Shown here: positions 25,368 through 33,393 of the stretch, one piece after another
How the letters are laid out: each line of letters opens with the position of its first letter
Position numbering within the stretch: the first letter of the stretch is position 1
From: Bradyrhizobium sp. CCGB01
GTDB lineage: Bacteria; Pseudomonadota; Alphaproteobacteria; Rhizobiales; Xanthobacteraceae
Assembly: GCF_024199795.1 (NCBI RefSeq)
Contig: NZ_JANADK010000001.1
Span: 7,130,001 to 7,194,000 of the forward strand
Length of the DNA stretch: 64,000 nucleotides
Direction: 5' to 3'
The notes under the pieces: model-generated
What the model was told of the DNA's origin: nothing
Seen by the model: only the letters and a program-made list of their open reading frames with translations
Database searches by the model: none
Position numbers and translations under genes: made by a program

Positions 25368-25627
25368 CCCCGATCGTAGTAGCCGGGACCGCCGCCATAG
25401 TAGCCATAGCTCCGGCGGACCACGTAGCCGTCGTCCCCGCCATAGTAGCGCTGGACGTAGCGGGGGCCGCGGGCCCGGTAGCAGCGGCCATACTCGCTGC
25501 AGACGAGACGGACCTGCTCGGTGCCGCTAAGCTCGGTCGACGCTATGGCCGAAGGCGCGAGCGGCGCGGCATTCGCCGACGCCGCCATCAAGGTTGCCGT
25601 GAGCGCTCCCAGCACGATTGTCTTCAT
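25316..25627 (-). CDS. Small secreted Gly/Tyr-rich protein
   Basis: 103 residues. Signal peptide KTIVLGALTATLMAASANA, then a mature part with two Cys (VCSEYGRC) and a Gly-Tyr-rich C-terminus (RSYGYYGGGPGYYDRGYGGG). It starts 23 bases after the DUF1236 gene on the same strand, so the two are probably co-transcribed. Likely envelope or surface protein, function unknown. Confidence 0.7.
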   Translation of the reverse strand: MKTIVLGALTATLMAASANAAPLAPSAIASTELSGTEQVRLVCSEYGRCYRARGPRYVQRYYGGDDGYVVRRSYGYYGGGPGYYDRGYGGGPSIGFSFGTRSW

Positions 25628-25650
25628 GGATATTCTCCTTCGCTTTTGGA

Positions 25651-26760
25651 TTAGTCGATCTCTTCGATGATGCGACGCTCATGGGGTTCGACGATGTAGG
25701 TGCGGCTGTCCCGGTTGATGTAGCGGTACTCGCGAAGTGTCGGAGCATCCCGATAGACCTCCTCGGGGAAGGCCTCGATCTCCACGCCCTCCGGCACGCG
25801 CTCGCCGGCCCGAATCTCGGTCCGGACCGAGCTGCCGGTGGTCACCCGCTTCTCGCGCTCGACCGGGCGCGCCTTGGCGTGCTTGCGCACGACCTCGCGA
25901 TCGCGGTCGCTGAACGTCATCTTGCGCTGCTCGGTGCGCGCCGGTGCCGCCGCCGTCGAACGGCCGGAATACGGCAGGACCGTCACGATCTTGTAGGTCG
26001 AGGGCTCGATGATCACGATCTCGTCCTTCACCAGCACGAAGTTGTAGCCCCGATACTGCGGCACGATCTCGACGACCTCTGCCGGCAACGGCTGCAGGCG
26101 GATGTCGCGGGGGACGACGGCGCCCACCGACAGGGAGAAGTTCACGTTGGTGAGCGGCTGCACGTTCAGGTGTGATATTGACGCGCTGATGCGGGTCCGC
26201 TGCTGGTCGTTGATGTTCACCGACGCGTTCACGTTGGTGTTCGACGAACGATCCGCCGTGTTCTGCTGATTGATCGGCTGCTGGACGGTGCTGGTCGAGC
26301 CGCTACCAGAGGGCGACTGCGCCTGGTTGGTGGTCGAGGACGGCGGATTGGCGTTCTGCGTCTGGTTGTTCGTGTTTGAAGTAGTATCGGTCTGCGCCTG
26401 GTTGGACGGCGTCGTGGACTGGTTCGACGGCTGATTGGTCTGGGCCTGGTTCGTCGAATTGCCCGAGGCGGGTGCCTGCGTGGTGTTGGTGCCCGTCCCG
26501 GAATTGGACGGCTGGCTACCGGCGGTTTGGCCGGTCGACGACGGAGACTGGGTTTGAGCCGAGTTGCTCGAAGGATTGGTCTGAGCCGAGCCCGACGAAT
26601 TCGACGGCGTCGACGTCGAAGAGGACGGCGTCGATGTGGAGTCCTTCTGCTGCTGCGTTGCGGACGGACTGGAGCTCGACGTGCTCGGCGAAGATTGAGC
26701 GAAAGCCGAAGTCGCGATCGCGACGGCAGCGGTCGTGGCCAAGAATAAACGCTTGTTCAT
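25651..26760 (-). CDS. Secreted DUF1236 protein with long low-complexity linker
   Basis: 369 residues. Signal peptide to AFAQ. Residues about 23-165 are almost only Ser, Thr, Asn, Gln, Pro and Gly, a disordered linker. A folded part follows with SVGAVVPRDIRLQPLPAEVV and then a DUF1236 region ending EYRYINRDSRTYIVEPHERRI. The short DUF1236 protein at 31506 has the same ending (D-P/E-x-x-R-x-I-x-E-I-D). Probably periplasmic or wall-associated. Own stress-type promoter. Confidence 0.8.
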   Translation of the reverse strand: MNKRLFLATTAAVAIATSAFAQSSPSTSSSSPSATQQQKDSTSTPSSSTSTPSNSSGSAQTNPSSNSAQTQSPSSTGQTAGSQPSNSGTGTNTTQAPASGNSTNQAQTNQPSNQSTTPSNQAQTDTTSNTNNQTQNANPPSSTTNQAQSPSGSGSTSTVQQPINQQNTADRSSNTNVNASVNINDQQRTRISASISHLNVQPLTNVNFSLSVGAVVPRDIRLQPLPAEVVEIVPQYRGYNFVLVKDEIVIIEPSTYKIVTVLPYSGRSTAAAPARTEQRKMTFSDRDREVVRKHAKARPVEREKRVTTGSSVRTEIRAGERVPEGVEIEAFPEEVYRDAPTLREYRYINRDSRTYIVEPHERRIIEEID

Positions 26761-26791
26761 CTCTGAAACCTCCTAAATGCGGACCTCGGTT

Positions 26792-26816
26792 AACCCGAAG
26801 GGTCGGCTTCGGTTCC
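26792..26816 (-). promoter_or_regulatory. EcfG-type promoter of the long DUF1236 gene
   Basis: On the minus strand: GGAAC, 17 bases, GTT, ending 31 bases before the ATG at 26760. Confidence 0.55.
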
Positions 26817-26917
26817 GTTTCGGGAAAACTCGGCAATCAGGGATCCGATTTCTTCTGCGAGCCGCATAATTGGTGCTGTAGCGAAATGGGACGACGGGCT
26901 AGTCGGCGGGAACAACC

Positions 26918-26942
26918 GGAAATTCGACGAAGAATCTCCGTT
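26918..26942 (+). promoter_or_regulatory. Near-match EcfG-type promoter
   Basis: GGAAA (one mismatch), 16 bases, CGTT, ending 35 bases before the ATG at 26978. Confidence 0.35.
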
Positions 26943-26977
26943 GGCAGTGACTACTTGCTAACACTGAGGAGGACATC

Positions 26978-27205
26978 ATGAAGAAGCTGATCGTGTACGG
27001 CGCGCTCGCCGCTTTCGCCCTCGGCACCCAGGCCGCCAGCGCCGCCGAGTTCTACATCGTCCGCGATGCGACCACCAAGAAGCACACCGTGGTCGACAGC
27101 AAGCCGACCACGACCACCACCACGGTTGTCGGCAACGGCGTCTGCAAGACCAAGGTCGAGGCAGAATCGGCGGTCAAGACCACGAAGGTCTGCACCGAGC
27201 AGTAA
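26978..27205 (+). CDS. Small secreted protein
   Basis: 75 residues: signal peptide MKKLIVYGALAAFALGTQA (cleaved after ASA), mature part with AEFYIVRDATTKKHTVVDS, a Thr run and two Cys (NGVCKTKV, KVCTEQ) that could form a disulfide. AGGAGG precedes the ATG. Function unknown. Confidence 0.7.
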   Translation: MKKLIVYGALAAFALGTQAASAAEFYIVRDATTKKHTVVDSKPTTTTTTVVGNGVCKTKVEAESAVKTTKVCTEQ

Positions 27206-27254
27206 GCGACCATTCGTGGGCCGACAGGCCCGCGACCTACTGACAGCGATTGGA

Positions 27255-27335
27255 ATGCCCATATTGATTCTTTGGCCCGTTCCTGCCGTGCTCGTTGTTG
27301 GCGGCGTCGGCTATTTCCTGGTTCATATGCACTAA
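27255..27335 (+). CDS. 26-residue single-helix membrane peptide
   Basis: MPILILWPVPAVLVVGGVGY then a short tail ending HMH. Follows the secreted protein by 49 bases and is followed directly by a strong terminator, so it is probably the end of that transcript. A comparable peptide is at 61709. Too short for family assignment. Confidence 0.45.
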   Translation: MPILILWPVPAVLVVGGVGYFLVHMH

Positions 27336-27354
27336 ACTACTAGCTTTCGCACCA

Positions 27355-27386
27355 ACGGCCCGTCCGGCTCCCCGGATGGGCCGTTT
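27355..27386 (+). terminator. Rho-independent terminator
   Basis: Long stem ACGGCCCGTCCGG / CCGGATGGGCCGT (one G-T pair) with a short loop, followed by TTTCTGTTT. Closes the rightward unit 26978-27335. Confidence 0.7.
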
Positions 27387-27411
27387 CTGTTTGGCGAGCG
27401 TCATCGAACCT

Positions 27412-27443
27412 CAAAGAAAAAGGGGCCTCCGATGGAGGCCCCT
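27412..27443 (-). terminator. Rho-independent terminator of the PRC-barrel gene
   Basis: On the minus strand a perfect 10-bp stem (AGGGGCCTCC / GGAGGCCCCT) with a 3-base loop is followed by TTTTCTTT. It lies 23 bases after the stop of the leftward PRC-barrel gene. Confidence 0.8.
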
Positions 27444-27466
27444 CAATCCGAGAACGCTTGGTCCCG

Positions 27467-27973
27467 TCAGTTGTAGTCCGAATACTTGAACTGCGGGAGC
27501 GCTTTCAGCTGCTCCTTGTTGCCGCTCATGACGGCGTGGTCCGGCACCCAATCGTTCGTGTTGCGGTTTGTCGTGGTCGTCGAAGCCGCACCGGTGGTGG
27601 TCTCGCGCGTAGTGGTCGTGTTGCTCGTCGAGCTTGTCCGGACCGGCTCTTCAACGAACTTCAGCTTGTCCATCGAGACCGCGATGTCGTGCTCGCCCAT
27701 CCCGAGAAAACCGCCGATGCCGATCACCACGGCGTTGATCTTGCCGTTCTTGTCGACCAGCAGTTCGTTAATGTCGCCAAGCTTTTCGTTGGCCTCGTTA
27801 TAGACGTTCAGGCCCATGAGCTTCGAAGCGCGCCAATTGTCCTTTAGCATCATCTTGTCGGCGGGCTGGGTAGCCGCCGGCGCGGCGCGGTCGGCCGGCT
27901 GAGCGGATTGCGCGAACGCGGCGCCCCCGACAACGGCGGTGCTCAGCAAAGCGACAGCAAGAAAGCTTTTCAT
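27467..27973 (-). CDS. Secreted PRC-barrel protein
   Basis: 168 residues from the ATG at 27973 (GGAGGAGAAATT upstream). Signal peptide FLAVALLSTAVVGGAAFA, then a PRC barrel: LMGLNVYNEANEKLGDINEL, then KNGKINAVVIGIGGFLGMGE and DIAVSMDKLKFVE. A Thr-rich linker and KEQLKALPQFKYSDYN close the protein. Periplasmic, function unknown. Exact stress-type promoter upstream, strong terminator downstream. Confidence 0.88.
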   Translation of the reverse strand: MKSFLAVALLSTAVVGGAAFAQSAQPADRAAPAATQPADKMMLKDNWRASKLMGLNVYNEANEKLGDINELLVDKNGKINAVVIGIGGFLGMGEHDIAVSMDKLKFVEEPVRTSSTSNTTTTRETTTGAASTTTTNRNTNDWVPDHAVMSGNKEQLKALPQFKYSDYN

Positions 27974-28022
27974 GGAATTTCTCCTCCAGCGTGAGTGCAG
28001 CACCCGTTCGGATGCCCGCCCC

Positions 28023-28047
28023 AACGCCCATGACTGCCGGTTGTTCC
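28023..28047 (-). promoter_or_regulatory. EcfG-type promoter of the PRC-barrel gene
   Basis: On the minus strand: GGAAC, 16 bases, CGTT, an exact consensus match ending 49 bases before the ATG at 27973. Confidence 0.7.
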
Positions 28048-28101
28048 CGGGAACGGGGGCCACGCCCCGCGCCTTGGAATCCTTCGCGCGAGAAACGCTC
28101 C

Positions 28102-29142
28102 TCAGGCGTGGCGTGCTCCGCGAGCGACCAGTCCCCGATAGCTCTCTTCATACTGCCTGGCCATGCGACTGGCGACGAAACGCTCCTCGAAGCGGGCGCG
28201 GATTGTGCTGCGGTCCAGCCGGGCGGCTTTCTTGACCGCTTCGATCGCTTGCTCCTCGTCGTCCACGATGAAGCCGGTGACGCCGTCTTCGACGACTTCC
28301 GGCACCGATCCTGAACGGTAGGCGATCACGGGCGTGCCGCACGCCATCGCCTCGATCATGACGAGACCGAACGGCTCCGGCCAATCGATAGGAAACAAGA
28401 GAGCTGCGGCGCCGGCGAGGAACGGCTGCTTGCGGACGTCGTCCACTTCGCCGACGAGTTTGATCGTCTGGCCGTCGATCTCCGGCTCCAGCTTCTTCTT
28501 GAAATAGGCCGTCTCCGCTCGAGGTATCTTGGCCGCGATCCGGAGCGGCATCCGGACGGCGCGAGCTATGCGCATCGCAGCTTCCGGCCCCTTCTCCGCC
28601 GTCAGCCGCCCGAGAAAGGCCAGGTACGCACCGGCTTCGAAGGAGGGACGAAACAGGTCCTTGGGCAGCCCGTGCGGAATCGTCGCGATCCAAGTCGCGT
28701 CCGGAAGGGGACGGCGCTGGTTGTCCGATATCGAGACGAAGGGAGCCTTTGCGAAAGTCCCGATCACATCGGGCAAGCCCGGAAGGTCGAGCCGACCGTG
28801 CATGGTCGTCAGAAACGGCACTCCGGCGCGACTCAGGGTCGGCAGAGGCAACCAGTCCACGTGGGAATGGATGATGTCGAATTCGTGCGCACGTTCGGAG
28901 ATGGCCTCGATCAGTAGCGCGCAAGCGGCGTTCGGATCGACGCCCTTCCGACCCAGACGCAGTGCGCGCGGCCACACCGCGTGAAGCTTGGCCTTCGTGC
29001 TGGAGTCGCCGCTCGCGAACAGTGTAACGTCGTGTCCGAGTGCGACCAGCTCGTCCACCAGCCAAGCGATCACCCGCTCTGTGCCGCCGTACAGCTTCGG
29101 AGGAACGCTCTCGGCCAAGGGGGCAAGCTGGGCGATCCTCAT
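28102..29142 (-). CDS. Glycosyltransferase family 4 protein
   Basis: 346 residues with both Rossmann-like halves of a GT-B fold. Opening MRIAQLAPLAESVPPKLYGG (Gly-rich nucleotide-sugar loop), central FLGRLTAEKGPEAAMRIAR, and the E-x7-E motif in PEPFGLVMIEAMACGTPVIA. Transfers a sugar from a nucleotide-sugar to an unknown acceptor, probably at the cytoplasmic face. No partner glycan genes adjoin it; a small membrane protein lies 5 bases upstream. Confidence 0.88.
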   Translation of the reverse strand: MRIAQLAPLAESVPPKLYGGTERVIAWLVDELVALGHDVTLFASGDSSTKAKLHAVWPRALRLGRKGVDPNAACALLIEAISERAHEFDIIHSHVDWLPLPTLSRAGVPFLTTMHGRLDLPGLPDVIGTFAKAPFVSISDNQRRPLPDATWIATIPHGLPKDLFRPSFEAGAYLAFLGRLTAEKGPEAAMRIARAVRMPLRIAAKIPRAETAYFKKKLEPEIDGQTIKLVGEVDDVRKQPFLAGAAALLFPIDWPEPFGLVMIEAMACGTPVIAYRSGSVPEVVEDGVTGFIVDDEEQAIEAVKKAARLDRSTIRARFEERFVASRMARQYEESYRGLVARGARHA

Positions 29143-29146
29143 CGAG

Positions 29147-29269
29147 CTAGGCTCCTAGCGCGATGCGCAAGCCGACCACTAGGAAAGCGGAAATAAGAAA
29201 GGAAATCGCGAGCAGCGTCCAGCCGGGTCTTGTGCTTCCGATGGCTACGTATGCGACGAGCATTCTCAT
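29147..29269 (-). CDS. Tiny membrane protein upstream of the glycosyltransferase
   Basis: 40 residues: MRMLVAYVAIGSTRPGWTLL then AISFLISAFLVVGLRIALGA. One or two hydrophobic helices. The stop at 29147 is 5 bases before the glycosyltransferase ATG, so the two may be co-translated. Start could also be the Met at 29263 or a TTG at 29278. Confidence 0.4.
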   Translation of the reverse strand: MRMLVAYVAIGSTRPGWTLLAISFLISAFLVVGLRIALGA

Positions 29270-29274
29270 CCACG

Positions 29275-29484
29275 TCAACATTCGTCAATGGGAAGCCGGT
29301 GCAGGTAGGCTAGTCCGAAGGTCGCGAGGTCTTCAGCATCGCTCTGTCGCTCTTCGCATCTCCGATGTAGATGGCGCTCCATGAGGCAGCGCCGGCTATC
29401 AGAAGCGTCGACATGGGGGTGCCGTGCCCGATACAACGTCCACGCGGTCTCTGCGGCATTTTTCAAGACGACTTCGTCGACCAT
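29275..29484 (-). CDS. Small conserved hypothetical protein
   Basis: 69 residues from the ATG at 29484 (GGGAGCG upstream): EVVLKNAAETAWTLYRARHP, then DSRRCLMERHLHRRCE and DAEDLATFGLAYLHRLP. Helical, charged, with the R-H-P-x-V-D pattern I associate with a Bradyrhizobium family. Function unknown. Confidence 0.55.
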   Translation of the reverse strand: MVDEVVLKNAAETAWTLYRARHPHVDASDSRRCLMERHLHRRCEERQSDAEDLATFGLAYLHRLPIDEC

Positions 29485-29585
29485 CTGTACGCTCCCGGCG
29501 ACCGATCCGATCGCTGGCAACTCGACACGGTCAGCAAAGTTTCTGGTTTTTCCCGGTTAACCTCGTGAACCGGACAAGTGCGCGT

Positions 29586-29993
29586 TCAGCAAGCTTTTGC
29601 GCGGGCCCGCTCGCGTGCCGCACGACGGCGCTGCAGGCGCTGGCTTCGGCCAGAGCGCCTAGCGGCGACAGGTGGGGACGCCGCTGGACTTGAAGCCGGC
29701 GGCGCCGCGGCGGGCGCAGCGCTCTCCGTCCTCGTGTCGGCAGGCCTTGCTTCCATGAACTCGAGCACGGAACGGCCCTTCTCCGTTATTCGCCATCCGC
29801 CATTCAGACGCTCGACCAGTCCTTGCGAGAAGATGTCGAGCTCCGGCACGCGAGCGGCAAGGCGTTTGGTGCGGTCGGCCCAATCACGCCCGCTCGTCGC
29901 CAGGATCGCCATGTCGCGCTTGAGATCGGCCATAACAGCGAACCCGTCGGGATAGCTCACCAGGATCTTGAGCACGGTGACCTGGAAGTTCAC
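29586..29993 (-). CDS. Conserved hypothetical protein with winged-helix-like fold
   Basis: 135 residues. The first ~85 (MNFQVTVLKILVSYPDGFAV, DIFSQGLVERLNGGWRITEK, GRSVLEFMEA) look like a winged helix of the kind found in restriction-like and transcription proteins. The tail is Ala/Pro-rich and then strongly basic (RRSGRSQRLQRRRAARERAR), suggesting nucleic-acid contact. Starts 15 bases after the next upstream gene; probably one operon. Confidence 0.65.
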   Translation of the reverse strand: MNFQVTVLKILVSYPDGFAVMADLKRDMAILATSGRDWADRTKRLAARVPELDIFSQGLVERLNGGWRITEKGRSVLEFMEARPADTRTESAAPAAAPPASSPAASPPVAARRSGRSQRLQRRRAARERARAKAC

Positions 29994-30008
29994 CCCGCTT
30001 TCCTCGAC

Positions 30009-30209
30009 CTATCGCCACATCGTCGGCGCGTCGTGGAGGGCCGTGCGTCCGATCTGCTTCAGTTTCTCGGGCGAAGTGTCGCCGTCGGTAGCCGCTTCTA
30101 GGATTCTCGAGGCTACATGGGTGCGCGCCGCGGTTTCGTGGCGCGAGACGTCTTCGCAGACCTCATCGAAGACGGCGCGCAAGAGCGCGGTCGTGGCACG
30201 ATCGAACAT
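30009..30209 (-). CDS. Small conserved hypothetical protein
   Basis: 66 residues from the ATG at 30209, preceded by a G-rich ribosome-binding stretch: MFDRATTALLRAVFDEVCED, ARTHVASRILEAATDG, then KQIGRTALHDAPTMWR. All-helical. Likely first gene of the pair with 29586. Function unknown. Confidence 0.6.
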   Translation of the reverse strand: MFDRATTALLRAVFDEVCEDVSRHETAARTHVASRILEAATDGDTSPEKLKQIGRTALHDAPTMWR

Positions 30210-30506
30210 GGGACCCCCCAACGCAAGAAGAGTTAGTTTACTGCGGAAACGCTGTGCGGTGAATTCAACAAAGTTAATGCGGTTGGATCAAGCGAAGGTC
30301 CCTCGAGAGCTTCCGCAACGCAACATGAACTGAACCCAACCTAGACCTTGCTGTTGTGGTCAAGCTCGATGCTTTCGAGTCAAGCTGCTCCAGACCGAGC
30401 ATCCATTGCCCGCTCGCCGCCGGGGCCAGCGAAACCATTGCCATTTTTTCCCGTTGTGGTCGGGGCGCTCGAACAAAGTGAGAGGATCCTCGATGAAGAA
30501 GATGCA

Positions 30507-30920
30507 ATGTCGGCGCTGATGGTCGGCGCCCTCGGTTTGGCCTCGGTGGCCACGACGTCTCCTGCCGAAGCCCACTGGCGAGGCGGGTGGGGCGGATGGG
30601 GGCCGGGCATCGCCGGCGGCCTGGTTGCCAGCGCCGTCATCGGCGGGATTGCCTCCTCGGCATATGGCTGGGGACCGGGCTATGGCTACTACGGTAGCCC
30701 CCGCTACTATGGAGCCGGCTACTATGGCGGTCCCTACGCCTACGACTACGGGTACGACGAGCCCTATCGCTGGGGCGGCGGCTACACCACGACCTACTAC
30801 ACAGCGCCGGTGTCCTACGGTTACCGCTATCGCCGCGTCGTCCGCCCGGCCTACGCCTACTATCGCGGGTCTTATCCGGTCGTTCGTCATCACTGGCATC
30901 GGCATCACCGCCACTGGTGA
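30507..30920 (+). CDS. Secreted Gly/Tyr-rich protein
   Basis: 137 residues: signal peptide MVGALGLASVATTSPAEA, then GWGGWGPGIAGGLVASAVIG and a long Tyr-Gly-rich region with a His-rich end (HHWHRHHRHW) that could bind metals. An upstream ATG (MKKMQ) is in another frame, so the original start may have been displaced by a one-base change. The 200 bases before it hold no gene. Confidence 0.55.
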   Translation: MSALMVGALGLASVATTSPAEAHWRGGWGGWGPGIAGGLVASAVIGGIASSAYGWGPGYGYYGSPRYYGAGYYGGPYAYDYGYDEPYRWGGGYTTTYYTAPVSYGYRYRRVVRPAYAYYRGSYPVVRHHWHRHHRHW

Positions 30921-30999
30921 GAGCGGGCGCACGTGGAACCTACGAAGGCCGCCCCTCGAGGGAGCGGCCTTTTCCTTTGAACCGCGGTCGCGCTTCCGC

Positions 31000-31419
31000 T
31001 CACCACCATCTGCCCGCAAATGGATCAGTCCGTTTGAAGGCGAGGCGCCGGTCGGGCGTCCGCTTCTGCAGCTTTGCCGACCGCTTCGGATGCGTGACGA
31101 CCGCCGCAGCGCGGGCCCGCCCTTCCTTCCGGGCCTCGCCGGAAGGTGCTGCAGGCACGGCGGCCATGGCTTCTCGCACTTCTTGCAGCGGCTCTTCCGG
31201 GACCGGATCGGCCTGCGCGATCATCGGCGCTTCGGCCCGCTGGCTGGTGTCGAAGACGATCTTCTCCGGGAGGCTCCTCGCCGATTTTATGCGGATGATG
31301 GTCCTGTCGGGGTCGGCCACGGCGGCGGCTTCGACGGGAGCGGGCATGTACCGATCCGCAACGAAGAGCAGCGCCAGCAAGAACCCGCCGACCAAGACGA
31401 AATAACGAATGATCGGCAT
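31000..31419 (-). CDS. Membrane-anchored hypothetical protein
   Basis: 139 residues from the ATG at 31419: MPIIRYFVLVGGFLLALLFV anchors the N-terminus. A polar region follows with TIIRIKSARSLPEKIVFDT and a basic tail (KRSAKLQKRTPDRRLAFKRT). The family is not named, but the R-I-K-S-x-R-x-L-P-E-K-I-V-F-D-T block is likely a conserved core. Periplasmic. Confidence 0.6.
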   Translation of the reverse strand: MPIIRYFVLVGGFLLALLFVADRYMPAPVEAAAVADPDRTIIRIKSARSLPEKIVFDTSQRAEAPMIAQADPVPEEPLQEVREAMAAVPAAPSGEARKEGRARAAAVVTHPKRSAKLQKRTPDRRLAFKRTDPFAGRWW

Positions 31420-31505
31420 GGACGGCCGCTCGCAAATGGAATTCAAGGTACGGCGGGGGCCGGATGGGGGGCGGGCCGCTGCGATCAGCGACCCGCCGGG
31501 AAGGC

Positions 31506-31844
31506 TTAGTCGATCTCCTGGACGACCGTGCGGGTCGACGGATCGACCAGCATCACGCGCTCGCCCGAGTAGACATAGCGATATTTGGTGAGCGAGGGAC
31601 CCCAGTCGGCGGGCACCGCCTCAAGTTCGACTTCGCGCGGCACGGGCTGGCCGACTACTATCTTCTGCTGCACCGGACGGACCTTGTGCTCTGTGACGTA
31701 GGTGCGGATCTTGGTGCGGTATTCTGGCTCGATCTGCACGGCGGCCGCGTGACCGGTGCCGGTGGTGGTGACGACCGTCGACTGCGCCATCGCGCCCGTC
31801 GAGATCAGCGCGGCCAGGGCCGTCGTCAGTAGAAGCTTGTTCAT
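31506..31844 (-). CDS. Short secreted DUF1236 protein
   Basis: 112 residues: signal peptide LLLTTALAALISTGAMA, then EPEYRTKIRTYVTEHKVRPV, VPREVELEAVPADWGP and a C-terminus with RVMLVDPSTRTVVQEID, the DUF1236 ending. Periplasmic, function unknown. Paralogue of the C-terminal part of the protein at 25651; both have stress-type promoters. Confidence 0.78.
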   Translation of the reverse strand: MNKLLLTTALAALISTGAMAQSTVVTTTGTGHAAAVQIEPEYRTKIRTYVTEHKVRPVQQKIVVGQPVPREVELEAVPADWGPSLTKYRYVYSGERVMLVDPSTRTVVQEID

Positions 31845-31878
31845 GTTGTTCTCCTCGCCGCCAGATGCGGCATGCGAG

Positions 31879-31903
31879 AACCCGCTAATGATGGCAAGGT
31901 TCC
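31879..31903 (-). promoter_or_regulatory. EcfG-type promoter of the short DUF1236 gene
   Basis: On the minus strand: GGAAC, 17 bases, GTT, ending 34 bases before the ATG at 31844. Confidence 0.55.
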
Positions 31904-32045
31904 GGAAAGCAGCAGAGCCACTGCCTATTTTTCCCGAGAGCGTGGCGGCCAGGCGGAGTCGGTCTCGCCAAGACTGCGCCGAACAAATTCGACTGCATCG
32001 ACGTTATGAGTTCCGGAATCAGATCCACGGCAGCGAGGACGACGA

Positions 32046-33344
32046 GTGGCGAGGAGGAAAACGCGCAAGAAGCCGGTCGAGAATAAAGATCAAGATAGCT
32101 TCTTGCGGCGTCTTGGTCCCGGCCTCATCACGGGCGCTTCCGACGACGATCCATCCGGGATCGGCACCTACAGCCAGGCGGGCGCCCAACTAGGATTCGG
32201 CATCGGCTGGACCATGCTGATCACCTATCCGCTGATGGCCGCGATCCAGGAGATCTCGGGTCGCATCGGACGCGTCACTGGGCACGGCATCGCCGGAAAC
32301 GTCTGCCGGAATTTCCCCGCGCCCGTCATCTGGTCCATGATCGTGCTGCTCTTCGTCGCCAACACGATCAACGTCGCCGCCGACCTTGGGGCGATGGGCG
32401 ATGCCCTCAAGCTTCTGATCGGGGGATCGGGCACACTTTACGTCGTGCTCTTCGGTGCTGTGTCCGTCATCGCGCAGATCTTCTTCAAGTATGAGCGTTA
32501 TGTGGCGATCCTGAAATGGCTGACGCTCGTTTTGCTCGCTTATGTCATCGCCCTTTTTCTCGCAAAGGTGCCCTGGGGCGAGGCCCTGAAGGGGCTTCTC
32601 ATCCCGAAGATCGAATGGAATGGACCCTTCCTGACGACCCTGGTCGCGATCCTCGGGACGACAATCTCGCCCTATCTCTTCATCTGGCAGTCCTCCCAGG
32701 AGGCAGAGGAGCAGCGGATCGATCCCGACAAGAAGCCGCTCAAGCGCGAGCCGGAGAAGGAGGACGAAGAGGTCAAGCGGATCCGGATCGATACACTTGT
32801 CGGCATGGCAGTGTCGAACGTCATCGCGATCGCGATCATCATGACGACGGCGGCAACGTTGCACGCGTCCGGCAAGACCGACATCGAATCGTCCGCCCAG
32901 GCGGCCGAAGCCCTGAGGCCCGTCGCGGGGGCGATGGCCGAGTTGATCTTCGCCCTCGGCATCATCGGGACGGGCCTTCTTGCGATCCCAGTGCTGGCCG
33001 GCTCGACGGCCTACGCTATCGGAGAAGGTCGCAAGTGGCCGGTCGGCCTGTCGCGAAAGCCGAAGGAGGCCGTCGCGTTCTATGGTGTACTCGCGCTTTC
33101 GGTCGCGCTCGGCGTTGGGCTTAACTTCACGGCGCTGGACCCGATCAAAGCGCTCTATTGGAGCGCGGTCATCAACGGTATACTGGCCGCTCCGATCATG
33201 ACCGTGATGATGCTGCTGGTTCGGCGAAAGTCGGTCATGGGCGATCTGATGATTTCGGGGCCAGTCTATTGGTTAGGCTGGACCGCGACCGTAGCGATGT
33301 TCATGTGCATCATCGGCATGGCTTGCTCGATGATGTGGTCATAA
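32046..33344 (+). CDS. Nramp-family metal transporter
   Basis: 432 residues from a GTG at 32046. About eleven transmembrane helices. The helix-1 metal-binding region is GASDDDPSGIGTYSQAG, with DPSG where classic Nramps have DPGN; this variant is common in bacterial Nramp-related proteins and may change metal choice. A charged cytoplasmic insert (KKPLKREPEKEDEEVKRI) lies near residue 230. Imports divalent or possibly other metals across the inner membrane. No Mur or Fur box was searched for. Confidence 0.85.
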   Translation: MARRKTRKKPVENKDQDSFLRRLGPGLITGASDDDPSGIGTYSQAGAQLGFGIGWTMLITYPLMAAIQEISGRIGRVTGHGIAGNVCRNFPAPVIWSMIVLLFVANTINVAADLGAMGDALKLLIGGSGTLYVVLFGAVSVIAQIFFKYERYVAILKWLTLVLLAYVIALFLAKVPWGEALKGLLIPKIEWNGPFLTTLVAILGTTISPYLFIWQSSQEAEEQRIDPDKKPLKREPEKEDEEVKRIRIDTLVGMAVSNVIAIAIIMTTAATLHASGKTDIESSAQAAEALRPVAGAMAELIFALGIIGTGLLAIPVLAGSTAYAIGEGRKWPVGLSRKPKEAVAFYGVLALSVALGVGLNFTALDPIKALYWSAVINGILAAPIMTVMMLLVRRKSVMGDLMISGPVYWLGWTATVAMFMCIIGMACSMMWS

Positions 33345-33393
33345 TCCCGCACGGAGGCGACCGCAAAGCCCTACCCCGTCAAAAAGGTCTGCC

